22,999 bases of DNA from Physcia stellaris (taxonomy: Eukaryota > Ascomycota > Lecanoromycetes > Caliciales > Physciaceae). Below the pieces are notes generated by a model. That model did no database searches, was not told the DNA's origin, and saw only the letters and a program-made list of their open reading frames with translations. The stretch covers positions 1 to 22,999 of the forward strand of contig JABSSW010000116.1 of NCBI GenBank assembly GCA_018902385.1, in the 5' to 3' direction. Below, piece by piece: positions 10,856 through 20,029 of the stretch. The position numbers and the translations under genes were made by a program. Position 1 is the first letter of the stretch. Each line of letters begins with the position of its first letter.

Positions 10856-11220
10856 CATGCGTTTGTATGAGTGCTTTTTCTTCGGCAGCGGCCCCTTCGA
10901 GCACAGTATAGCTTTTACGGATACCATTTGCATAAACCAGAAGCTCCATCTTATCACTCGTCGCCATTTGCAGAAGTCGCGCTGTTTCGTCCTCCGGTGG
11001 GAAATCTTGTTTGAAGCCTACTTCTAGCACAAGTCTCTCAGCGCCCACGTGTAGGACGTCGGCACCCTCGATATCCTCGTACCAATAGACAGCTATTACC
11101 ATCGTAGATCTACCCTTGAAACAAACTCAGGCGTGCCCAAAGGCTAGACTTGTCTATCAGCTCATGGAAATCAAGCTGTGGCCATCTTTCTTGCCAGTAA
11201 GGCTGCATCATCATCCGCTT
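10856..11220 (-). pseudogene. unidentified minus-strand coding fragment, one frameshift
   Basis: Seen on the minus strand: MMQPYWQERWPQLDFHELID and SSLWARLSLFQG (about 11214-11112) in one frame, then in another frame MVIAVYWYEDIEGADVLHVG, LVLEVGFKQDFPPEDE and LLVYANGIRKSYTVLEG (11102 to about 10870). The two join if one base is removed from the CCC at 11113-11115 (plus strand). The downstream frame runs on through the end of the secreted-protein gene on the other strand, so its true 3' end is unclear. The amino-acid composition looks genuine. No family is recognised. It could be one exon of a larger decayed gene reading leftward. Confidence 0.35.
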
Positions 11221-11511
11221 AGAGCCGAATGATATTCTGTTTGTAGTCAGAAAATAAAATGCCGAAACCCATTTACCTATATCTGGTCGTAATCCCGTAA
11301 GGTTACCAGTCCTTCAACAAATTTTCTTCGTGTTATATGTCAGGCCTCCCATTCTGTTACCAGTCCAGTCACTTTTTCCGGTGTTCTACGACCAGAAAAA
11401 CCACAGATGTCCGATGTGAAGTTCCGTGAGACGCACTATACCATCCACCGCAATAGTTTTCCGAAGTAGCCCGTTAGATCTACGGAATTGCCAAAGCTGC
11501 TCTGCTAAAAG
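11221..11511. other. intergenic, nothing recognised
   Basis: No coding, RNA or repeat signal that I can support. A possible short intron reading leftward (GTAAAT to ACAG, about 11237-11276) lies beside the minus-strand fragment but gives no consistent phase. Confidence 0.25.
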
Positions 11512-11775
11512 TGAGGACATTATATATCAGATACGCTTCTTGGAGCATCACGCAGTCGGGCTGCGCTCTTAAATAGCATCCACGATCGTGCTTCGGTCTT
11601 CAAGAGCGGAGAGATATTTGAGAGATACTTGACGAGACTGTTGAGAAAGCGAATCTACCTGATATCAAGCTTGACGGACTTCATCACTGCATTAAAGGAG
11701 ACCAACAATTTGCCGCGCTGTGTGACTTCTGCCTGTTGGTTAATTTCCGGATACCGTGCCCGAGAGCGTCTTTGA
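11512..11775 (+). pseudogene. unidentified open coding fragment
   Basis: Seen: an 87-codon frame ending at TGA 11773-11775, without a good start codon. It includes LLGASRSRAALLNSIHDRAS, then FKSGEIFERYLTRLLRKRIY, and ends near SACWLISGYRARERL. The composition is helical and protein-like. No family recognised. It may be one exon or a fragment of a lost gene; chance is possible. Confidence 0.25.
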
Positions 11776-12247
11776 AGACCTACATATGTTCAGGATGAAC
11801 AGCGAGCGCTGTTGAATTGTCTTTAGACAGTGGACCGCTCTCACTACGTGGCTAGCTGGCTGCGAGCATGAGTCTGTCTATCGTCTCTATCGAACTTAAC
11901 CGTACTCAGGATGAACCCTATAATATCACGGTCAACGTCTCATCAAATTACGTAGCTAATTTTTGTACTATAGTGAATAAGGTGCATCTTATTGTATCAA
12001 GAATTCCGGAAGAGCGGCCTTTGTGTGTCAAGCTGGCTGTTGTGTCCCGAAGCTCTACCGCAATCATTTGAGGTCTGTTTGGCTTTGACCAGATGATGAG
12101 AAAACTTGCAGGCATTTAATGATTTTTCTCAGATTGTTCGCACCCAAGTCTATGAACCTTCAGCGCTATGTGTGAACCGATTAGCAACCCAGAAAGAGAA
12201 CGACTCATGGAAATCTATCTTGATTCTTCTAAGCTATACCATGGCCT
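11776..12247. other. intergenic, nothing firm
   Basis: A 67-codon plus-strand frame (11868-12071) is open but has no motif. This stretch is downstream of the peroxygenase gene that ends at 12248 on the minus strand. Confidence 0.25.
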
Positions 12248-13844
12248 TCAAGGTCCTTTTGCTTGCTTATACCCGGGATACTTGTTATACTGGCCTTGAT
12301 CCACACTTACCAGCTTCGGACAATTCAAGCCCGCTAGGTTTTTATCGATGTTTGCAGCTAGTGGTGCAACGGCAGCGGTAACGTCCTTGTACAAGGACGT
12401 CACTAGTCCTGGTGCCTCGCTCTGGTACGAGCTGGAAGGTAAAACATTCCAGGTTGTTGCCTTTGGTGAGCGAGGCAGCATTGAACACCCCCTTGCTTAG
12501 ATTCGAAGGGTCAACGCCCACGAAAGAGTTGGGGGTACCGGTGTTGCCCCCAGGTGAGAGGAGTCGTGAATCTCTAAGTCCATACTGGTTGATATCTGAG
12601 AGGAAGCTAAGGAAGAATTAGTATACCCACTCATTTCTGAGGGACACCATTATAAACGGCTCACCCGGGAATCGTATATTCATCACCGACCGGTCGCTTG
12701 TACCAATTATCTGGAATTCGTTCATACCCGGGAGTGTACTTGAAGGCGCCACTGTTGCCTGTGACCGCGAAAAAGGATTTGAACGTTTGCTTATCGAGAT
12801 AGCCTTGGGGATAATCCGCCGAGTGATTGGCCATCATTGCTGGTGGGAAAGCATATCCAGCAGGAGAAACCAAAACTCCAGCGAACTGGGGAAAGAAGAA
12901 GTATGGGTTTTTGGATATAGAGTCGTTGAAGCGTGCTTGGCGGAAAGGAAACAGAGCACTGTACTGTTGAGGCGCCGGCTGTTAAGGACATGTAAGCATA
13001 TGAACTAGACTTACATTGACAAAAAGCGTCAAGATAAGAGGATACTTGGACGTACCGTGTTATCTAAGAGAGCATTATAATACTGTTGGAACTGGTCGAT
13101 TTGTAGGAGATAGTCGTTGCCCTTTTGAAGCGTCAGCACTAGTCTAGATTTCTAGTGGCTTCTTCCAAATAGCTTTCTTGACTGACTTAAGGAATAGGTC
13201 CCCACGGGGTTGGTGAGGTATCACCCTCATAATTATTGTGTGAGCCACTTAGGACCAGTGGGTACTCCCAAAAGACCAGTACTGCCCAAGATCGCCTCGA
13301 ACTGTTGGTCCACCTATAGTACCCAGGTTTGCAGAGAGTGCGTTACCATCGAAAAGCGTAAATTGCGAGGGAACGATCCGAGATCGACCGCCATCCGCTT
13401 AATTACCACTACTGTTAGCATCAAATCCATAGATAATGACTGGAAACTGTTTGAAAAGCTAATCAACATACCTGTGTTGACTGCTTGTATAATGGTGGGG
13501 ATATCGGCGACCCCATTGTGAGGTAAGTAACCGTGGTTTGCTAGAGCATTCAATCCAGGGCAAGGTCCGCGCTGGTCTCCACTCTTTGGTGCAACCCAGG
13601 CATGGGTACCTGTTGTAGAGACCTTTTGTGCCACGGGATCGAATACTGCGCGCCTTTTCAGCTCCTCCTTCAAATGAGGACATTCTTTCTCATTGCGCGT
13701 AGCCGCCTGCTGGGCGGCGTAGGGGCATTTGCCTTCTGCAACCAGTTTCAAGGCATCGAGAGTCGCTGCATCAAGATGTGGAAGAGCAGTTACAATGCTA
13801 ACAGCTATCGCAGCTATGCCTAGGGCTATTTGAAGTGACTTCAT
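12248..13844 (-). pseudogene. heme-thiolate peroxygenase-like protein (Peroxidase_2 family), five exons, frameshifted
   Basis: Seen on the minus strand: start at 13844, signal peptide (MKSLQIALGIAAIAVSIVTA), then PCPGLNALANHGYLPHNG (PCP, Cys95 the expected heme ligand), SHNNYEGDTSPT (EGD motif), RQARFNDSISKNPYFFF, VSPAGYAFPPAMMANHS, TPGYERIPDNWYKRP and SFVGVDPSNL. Introns: 13412-13471, 13122-13186, 12979-13055 and 12607-12664. Known: unspecific peroxygenases and chloroperoxidases use H2O2 to oxygenate substrates outside the cell. PCP and EGD are the family signatures. Lesions: one extra base in each of the runs at 13369-13371, 13352-13355 and 13206-13209, a one-base phase mismatch at the second intron, and a shift near 12430. 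A CATATAAG-like TATA lies at 13911-13918. A Lys stands where a catalytic Glu is expected. Inference: a pseudogene, or a working gene with base-calling errors. It is about 430 residues, the normal length for the long type. Confidence 0.85.
13412..13471 (-). other. first intron of the peroxygenase-like gene
   Basis: GTATGT donor at 13471 and GCTAACAG acceptor ending at 13412, 60 nt, phase 1. The length is a multiple of three and the intron has no stop in frame, so retention would not break the reading frame. Confidence 0.75.
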
Positions 13845-15237
13845 TCCTGGGTCTGGGGAGCCAAGCAGATTGTGGGGGTCCGAGAATAAAAGCCTCAGAC
13901 GCGACTACTTCTTATATGACAATAAAGCTCTTAGGAATCTAGGCGATTAGTGGTTGCTCAGGAAATGATATCATGATACCTGCAATTGCTTAGAAGCGAG
14001 ACACACCCCGCTGGAGAAACCAGGTGATGATGCTCTCTGACGATGGCTAGCCTTATGCATCGGCATTCGGAATGGACCCAGACCACTCGCGTTTCCACAT
14101 TTTACATGTGCTTTGTTTTAAGAAAAGGGTTTTAGGTGATCCCTATACCGATGCAACTGGACGACTCACACCATGCTCTTGAGTAAAATTCAAGCCTCCT
14201 CCACTGACGTCGAGGCTCCAAGCCTCCAAGAAGAAGATTTGGAGCTAGACCAAGTATGCTCGAATGTGACCTTCCTCATTCGGCTTAAAAGCCTCAGGCA
14301 GTCAACGATCGGGTCTAGTCGTCCTCACTTGATCTTGCTGTTTCTGTGGCTCAGATCGGTTAAGGCCCATGGTATCTAAGGTGGCTAAATTCGATGCACC
14401 TCTAGTGGGCGTAAAAGCCAGAATCTCATCCACAAACTTTCCAGTGGTCAATGGTGCTCCACAAATATCCTTGATCTGCTCGCCAACAACTTTGTCCAGA
14501 CGCATTGGTACTGGTAACATTCATGATATGTTGACATGTGAAGACCCCCAGTGTGCTGGCAACACATGATACGTTTGGTTACGAGAGGAACGCATTCGCG
14601 GTGTGGATGAGTCATTGAGGTCCCTCTGCATGACCCCGCATGACCCTGCATACTCAGATGGAAGTAAGCTCGGTAAGGACGAAGTCTCGGCCACAGCTCA
14701 GGAGGAGTAGGACCCAATGAGATGGTTCATGTTGACTTTTGGCCTCGCAAAAAACATTCCTCCACGAGGCTCACCAATACCGGCAGAGGCTAATCAATCC
14801 TTAACCAATACCTCTGTAGCGTGGCACACTCCACCGATAATATCGTCATCGTGCAGTGGGATTTTCACTCGTAATCCGGATTCTGTAATTGGCCTCGAAA
14901 GAATGGATGGGGTTTTGAATCTAGACTGCGCCTAGTCGCTCATAGCGCCAGCGGAGAAGTGATAATGATCCGTGGATAAGTCCTTGAAAATCTTCCTTGT
15001 TAATAGTCTCTGGTAGACCGGGCCCACCGGACTCATTGTTGCTTTCCTCAAGCTACAGAGTGGTCTTCAACCCGAGTCTGCATTATGAGCTAGTTCGTGG
15101 TGGCCAGTAGCTTTTCCAGGAGGCCCATGAGAACCCGATAAAAGCGACGGCAAGAGAATTAGATGAGCTGTGTTGAAACAGGCCGCAAAGACGTGAGGGA
15201 GAGAGCAAGCCGAGACGCTTCTGGAGAAAATCTATCT
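13845..15237. other. gene-poor stretch with weak fragments
   Basis: The first 80 bases are the peroxygenase promoter (TATA-like 13911-13918). Frames at 14173-14379 and 14369-14569 (plus) and 14302-14520 and 14448-14717 (minus) overlap on both strands. The minus frame ending 14302 includes DEILAFTPTRGASNLATLDT, protein-like but without a known motif. A 10-nt direct repeat (GCATGACCCC/GCATGACCCT) lies at 14628-14647. No gene is called. Confidence 0.3.
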
Positions 15238-15693
15238 AGTAAGTGATCAACCCAGTTCTTGTACCTCACCGATATGGCTCGATCAGCTACGCACACTCGC
15301 ATTCATGAAGATGGTTCCAGGTCTCGACCCATCCAGCCATTCACACGGATGAAAACACTTCCGCGAACGATGAAATATTCGTGACAAATACTTCGTGATG
15401 TCACTAAACTCTTCAAGCTTTCTCAGCCTCGGCACTTTCTCGGTCTCGCTGTCCTCGTCACATTCTTCATTGTCTACCTGGAGTCATTGCAATATAGGGA
15501 TCTAAACTCGGGAGGTTTGAGCTTTCCCGAACGATGTTTTCGTCTTTTTCTTGACATGAGGAAACCGTCAAGGATTATGGAGAAGCCCGCACGTGTCTCT
15601 TCCGAAATCGAAGTTTGGTCTCTGTCGCGTGACTTCCAAAGCAGCTGGCTCGAGCTTGAGCTGGTTGTGATCTCAGACGAAGTGATCACCTAG
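15238..15693 (+). pseudogene. unidentified decayed gene fragment with one membrane-like segment
   Basis: Seen: a plus-strand frame from about 15382 to TAG 15691-15693 with RDVTKLFKLSQPRHFLGLAV, a hydrophobic run LGLAVLVTFFIVYL, then GGLSFPERCFRLFLDMRKPS and SSWLELELVVISDEVIT. Just upstream other frames give LRTLAFMKMVPGLDPSSHSH and DENTSANDEIFV, and a GTAAGT donor lies at about 15239. Together these suggest one gene with indels. The codon choice is fungal-like (CTC, GTC, TTC, AAG). An opposite-strand frame (15474-15689) is also open, so the strand is not certain. Family unknown. Confidence 0.3.
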
Positions 15694-15906
15694 CTCTACT
15701 CTTAATGGAAATCTTTCGAAACTTGCGATAGGCTGCTTCGGTTCAAGACCTTATTTTTAGGCGATTCCGACGATTACTGCGACCACTGCGACCCGGCTTG
15801 ATTGACAATAGGAGACTTAAACCGAGAATGAGACAAAGGCCATCTACAATACAGACAGCACATGATGGCTGCTTATTCTTCTCCCAAAAAAGACCTGGGG
15901 GAACAG

Positions 15907-16206
15907 TCAGAACAGAAGAGCATACCACGAACAGGATTCACAAGCCCATAGAACTTTAATCCTGGCAGTCCCCTCTTCTGACGTCGTTGTGTAAGCCTCC
16001 AGCTGATGTCTTGCTTTCGCCAACCGACGAGCGATACTAGATCCACTGTAAGTGTCTGAGGTCAGATCTTGTGGCCAACAGCCCTTCTCCGTTGAAAAAG
16101 AGCTGGCATCGTCAGACTCAGACTGACTACGATTTGGGACATCATAGAGAAGTTGGTGAATAATCGCTAGGCTGGAGAAGCAGAATGGACAGAGAGATGT
16201 TCTCAC
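15907..16206 (-). CDS. possible minus-strand gene, unknown
   Basis: Seen: a 99-codon minus-strand frame from ATG 16206 with CPFCF near the start, ARRLAKARHQLEAYTTT and VLWACESC near the end. The codon use is plausible. A GTGAGT and a pyrimidine-rich CTTCTCCAG lie at its start, and GTATGC with CCCCCAG at its end, so it may be an internal exon. No family recognised and no homologous motif certain. Weak call. Confidence 0.2.
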   Translation of the reverse strand: MRTSLCPFCFSSLAIIHQLLYDVPNRSQSESDDASSFSTEKGCWPQDLTSDTYSGSSIARRLAKARHQLEAYTTTSEEGTARIKVLWACESCSWYALLF

Positions 16207-16992
16207 TCACGAGTGGTGGGACATAGGGTTAGTGTGGCGAAGATCTTTCAAATGAAAAACCTTCGAACGTAGGCCCAGTTGCAGAGATGAAGAGGATTTG
16301 TACATTCTGAACACTTTTTCTCGACGACTCCAAATGGGACGAGAACAGAAAATTTCCCTACGTACGACGCTGGGGTTCGTTGGAAGCGACTTTCGGTATT
16401 TCGTCGATTAAACACTACAAGCCGCTAGCGATTGTATAATCATAACGAGTGAGGTCCTACGGTGTGTATATCTTGGAAAGGACGACAGTAGTAGAGTAGT
16501 CGTTGAGACTGTCACTGACCAGTAACCCCTGTGGGCGGGTGCTAGAGTGCATGCTCTTGGCTGATCGACCGCTACGCGAGCCATTCATGAAGCACACCAA
16601 TCACCGAAGTCACATCAGAAATGCCTAGATGCTAGAGTTGTTTCAGAAAACCGTGCCTGACAAGAAACGACGTCACACTTGCAAAGCGAGGTCAATCATC
16701 CCGGACAAGCGAAATTGATGGCCTGATTGTCAAACCACCACGGGCGGATCGAAATCACTTCACCTTGTCAGCGTTGAATGTTGTCGCTGGCGCTGAATCT
16801 GCCTTGGGGCCGTCGCCTTGGCGACTGCACGATGGGCGTCATTTGAAAGGCGGACCGTAGGAAGACAAGGATGGCGTGAGGCACGACGGTCAAGTTATAA
16901 GTTTCTTTCTCCTTCAATTTATCCTTTGAATGAGTTTTCACTTGTGTGTATAGTCCTCAGTAGCATAACAAGGTCCCGGAACAAGCGTTATC
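16207..16992. other. upstream region of the lysozyme gene, no gene recognised
   Basis: About 790 bases with no convincing coding frame. A TATA-like TTATAAGT lies near 16894-16901, followed by a C/T-rich leader. This fits a promoter for the start codon at 16993. Confidence 0.35.
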
Positions 16993-17882
16993 ATGTATCA
17001 TTCCACAGCCATTCTCTTTTCACTCCTTCCTCTTACCCTCGCAGCCGTCAACGGCCCCTGCATCGATGGGACACCAGGCGTCTGCGTAACAACCTCCGAC
17101 TGCGCGGCCGCTGATGGCTCCTTCCGCTCTGGTTTCTGTCCGAACGACCCAGACAACGTGAGATGCTGCATTAAGCCCGAATGCGGGTCTGGAGGCAATT
17201 GTCGGTCTACATCCTCCTGTGATGGTACTCCCAAAGCTGGCCTTTGCCCTGGTCCTTCGACTTTCCAGTGCTGCCAACCTAAGAGCAATGGTGGTGGTGG
17301 AGCGCCAGGCGGTGGTGGGAGTACGGGGGACCACAGCTTGAGCGCAAATGGAGTGGACTTCATCGCTGGCTTCGAGGGGTTCGAGCCCAACTTTTATAAC
17401 GATGCTGCTGTAAGTACTCACTACCCCAATTCTAGTATTGGGATTTACTCATCTTCCAATCAGGGCGTAAGGACCATAGGCTACGGGCACGCCTGCCAGG
17501 AGGCAGGGGAATGCGACGACATCAATCCCCCCATCACCAAGGCCGAGGGCAAGGACCTGCTCAACAGCGATGCAAACACCTTCGAAGCCTGCGTCAACAA
17601 GGACGTAACCGTCGCCGTATGTTACCAGCCCCACAAATGAGTCTCCTGATCAACTACCGAATACTAACACGGCTTCAGATAAATCAAAATCAATTCGACG
17701 CCCTCGTCAGCTTCACCTATAATCTCGGCTGCGGAAACTTGGCGAATATTGCACACACCCTGAACGCCAATGACTTCTCGGGCGCTACGGCTCAGATGAA
17801 GGAATACACACACGGTGGAGGGAAGGTCTTACCAGGCTTGGTGCGGAGAAGACAGGCGGAAGTAGATCTCTTCAACTCGTGA
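16993..17882 (+). CDS. secreted GH24 (phage-type) lysozyme with duplicated 6-Cys N-terminal module, 3 exons
   Basis: Exons 16993-17409, 17464-17616 and 17679-17882 give 257 residues. Introns are 54 nt (GTAAGT to ATCAG) and 62 nt (GTATGT, ACTAAC branch, TTCAG), both phase 0. Seen: signal peptide (about 1-20); two successive Cys-rich units, Cys 23, 31, 37, 49, 58, 59 and Cys 64, 70, 76, 85, 93, 94, each ending in CC; a Gly-rich linker (100-112); then the lysozyme domain from about 118. The catalytic triad has the GH24 spacing E128, D137, T143 (GFEG, YND, TIGYGH), like Glu11-Asp20-Thr26 of T4 lysozyme. QFDALVSFTYNLGCG and LVRRRQAEVDLF are typical of the C-terminal half. Known: GH24 enzymes cleave the MurNAc-GlcNAc bond of bacterial peptidoglycan. 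Inference: an intact extracellular antibacterial or bacterium-feeding enzyme. The Cys units may bind cell-wall polymers. Confidence 0.92.
17410..17463 (+). other. first intron of the lysozyme gene
   Basis: GTAAGT donor and AATCAG acceptor, 54 nt, phase 0, with no in-frame stop. Removing it joins NDAA to GVRTIGYGH and gives the exact GH24 spacing between the catalytic Asp and Thr. Confidence 0.85.
17617..17678 (+). other. second intron of the lysozyme gene
   Basis: GTATGT donor, ACTAAC branch site and GGCTTCAG acceptor, 62 nt, phase 0. It contains an in-frame TGA, so it must be removed to reach the conserved last exon. Confidence 0.88.
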
Positions 17883-18481
17883 AAGGCCTGCTATTGCTAG
17901 ATGGGACGGGAAAATGTAAATTATCCTTATAACTTGACCCGAGAAGAGCAGCCTCTTCATTTTCACTCATCTGCAGTGACTCCCCTCTCATCGTGTATGA
18001 AGGTCTCTCCCATCTTCGCCTTCTTGTTTCAGTCTAGCCTTTCGAATGCTTTCATCTATCGATAACTTAACAATCCATTACTGCTAAAATGTTAAGTCAG
18101 CTACCTGTCCATAACGGCGCAATCGCAATCCAGTACTGAGGGTGTATTTCACCTCGCTCACACTGAACTGTTCCTCTGACTCCTGGGGACTGGTGTAGAG
18201 CATGATTGTGTTCGCACTCAGCCTTGGGAGTTCCAGACTCAAGCAATCTCCTCTCTCCATGTGTCATGGCCACTGATTAGCTCTCTACGTCCCAAGCGGC
18301 CATGCTCGCCATGCTATTTCTATGCGACAGAGGCCGTGACGCCGGCCCATACGCCCGTCATTCTCTATCGTTGTCAAACCTCCAATTCGGCTAGGTGTAT
18401 GCCGTTTCCAAAGTCTGGCACTGTCTTTCAGACTCTCGGACATGACTGCATTTTCAAACTGCAGCTTCCTTTCCAAATTGA
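17883..18481. other. convergent 3' intergenic region
   Basis: About 600 bases between the 3' ends of the lysozyme gene (plus) and the membrane-protein gene (minus). A plus-strand frame starting at 18261 is open but runs antisense into the membrane-protein exon and has no motif. Nothing else recognised. Confidence 0.35.
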
Positions 18482-19662
18482 TCAAGGGGGCTTGTCATTC
18501 TGCACCCGCAGAGACGTTGGTATGTATTGGCTCCTTGTCTCAACAGCTTCTCGGGGTCCCTCTGCTGTGGTACTGAAGCTTTCCGTTCGGCTTGTGCTTG
18601 GTGCCAGAAGTTCGACGATTCGTCCCCGCTCAAGATCACTGTCTTCGAATCTAAGCTTTTGCTCTGTGTGTGTATTAGCCTTAGTACTACATAAATTGTA
18701 GGCTTGAAATAAGTACCCGTGTATACTTCTTTAAAAGTCAAAAGAAGGGAACCAAGCATCAACATGGTTACTATTTGGCCGAAGCTAAGCTGATGTTCAT
18801 CCCCAATCATCTCACCAGTAGGTAACTGGCGGTTCAAAAGGATGCCACCAAGACCAAGAGTGAACCAGACGATGTCGTAATAGAGGTTCACGGTCAAGGA
18901 TCCTAAGATGGCTGCAAACCCAAGATAGACTCTGATGACGATCGACACGAACCATTGCCAGAGAACGGTTTTTGCAGACGTTCTTTGGAAAGCAAGAATA
19001 CTTGACTTCGAGAGGTTGGGGTCTCGACGCTTCGAGTTTTGTCTCATCCGTTCAAGACACAGCCGGGGTTGTGACAGGAGGAACTCATCCAGTGCTGTAG
19101 TATCAAAGACTCTCCAGATGGATGTGCCGTAGTGCAAGATCAGAGCACAGACGTATGGGTTTGTCTGGGTGAAACTCTCGTCTTGCTCCTCAAACAAACA
19201 TTGGGCAGGACATGGCGTGCTCGCACTCCACGCGGGATGACTCGCCAAAATGATAGCTAGAAGCATCATTACCAGCATCAAGACCATGATGCATACCCTC
19301 CAATTACGCAACGTTCTCCGTTCCTGCAAATAGCATTTCAGGACGCTGAGGCTAGTCATATGGGTGTTTGAAAACCAGGCCAGATCCACCACGATGGAGA
19401 AGTGGTATACAGAAATGGAGCAATGCTTCCAGTAACCGGCGATCAGGATGGCGACGCCGAACAGTAATTGGTAATCGCTCAACAGGAGGACAAGACGCTC
19501 GATGATTGGTCGCCAGAAGTTTTTACGTTCTGGGCTGATACGGAGAAAGCGTAGCTTCTCGAGGTTACGGAATAGCCAGCCATCGATGGCGTTGTCGTCG
19601 TATCCTCGGAGCAGACCCAGAAGGTGAGAGACGAATATGTTGGAGTCTGAATCGTATTGCAT
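18482..19662 (-). CDS. multi-pass integral membrane protein, unknown function (2 exons)
   Basis: Exon 1 is 19662-18717 and exon 2 is 18663-18482, on the minus strand, giving 375 residues. The 53-nt intron (18664-18716; GTACTT donor, TACTAAG branch-like, ACACAG acceptor) is in phase 1. Splicing gives a hydrophilic tail with FEDSDLERGRIVELLAPSTS and SQYIPTSLRVQNDKPP. Seen: predicted membrane segments at about residues 56-76, 123-141, 232-256, 257-277 and 295-311, with a possible one at 84-100 (ISVYHFSIVVDLAWFS). A Cys-containing loop (CPAQC) follows segment 123-141. Known: this resembles the many uncharacterised fungal proteins with a DYQLLFGVAIL-type helix and a VYHFSIVVDLAWFSNTH-type segment. 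No enzymatic motif. It is intact. An LTR element begins about 150 bases upstream of its start. Confidence 0.8.
18664..18716 (-). other. intron of the membrane-protein gene
   Basis: GTACTT donor at 18716 and CACACACAG acceptor ending at 18664. The unspliced frame stays open to 18454 but gives an unremarkable tail; the spliced frame gives a better, charged tail ending at TGA 18484-18482. Confidence 0.7.
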
Positions 19663-19848
19663 TGAAAAAGTATGTAGGTTCTAGTTACATGCGACCGTGG
19701 CTTATTTGACCTATTGCCCTAGTCACGTGTGCCAAGGCCCTGAAGCATACCGATTCTAACACTCCCTTTTGCACCTGAAGCCTTGAAGTCTGATATATTT
19801 ATTCTCTTTATCGTGTGACGTCATGATGTTGAGTTTTCATTTGTATGT

Positions 19849-20029
19849 GAAATTTTTGATTTCGATTTTCTGTTACGTTGTACGAGATTCTGAATCTCGA
19901 TTTTCTGTTCAATTCGTTGAAATCTTGAATCTTTCTTGTTGTACTATTTTACGAAATCTTGATTTCGATTTTCTGTTTCATTTGATGAAAATCTTGATTT
20001 TCGATACGTTGATGAAAATTTTGATTTTC
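19849..20029. repeat. degenerate tandem array, six units of about 34 bp, each with a short palindrome
   Basis: Short inverted repeats begin at 19849 (GAAATTTTTGATTTC), 19883 (CGAGATTC-T-GAATCTCG), 19919 (imperfect), 19952 (CGAAATC-TT-GATTTCG), 19987 (GAAAATC-TT-GATTTTC) and 20014 (GAAAAT-TTTG-ATTTTC). Spacings are 34, 36, 33, 35 and 27. GATTTTCTGTT-like sequence follows several of them. Confidence 0.6.

Noticed and set aside
7163-13844. A secondary-metabolite cluster containing the P450 and peroxygenase
   Set aside because: No backbone synthase, transporter or regulator is visible. Both genes are damaged, and an unrelated secreted protein and unidentified fragments lie between them.
14628-14650. 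Short direct repeat GCATGACCC(C/T)
   Set aside because: Only two copies of 10 nt, with no context that suggests function.
16998-17421. Long minus-strand frames within the lysozyme gene
   Set aside because: They are antisense shadows of a GC-rich exon. The plus strand has a full GH24 domain with splice sites.
18261-18701. A 146-codon plus-strand gene
   Set aside because: It is antisense to the spliced end of the membrane-protein gene and has no motif or promoter evidence.
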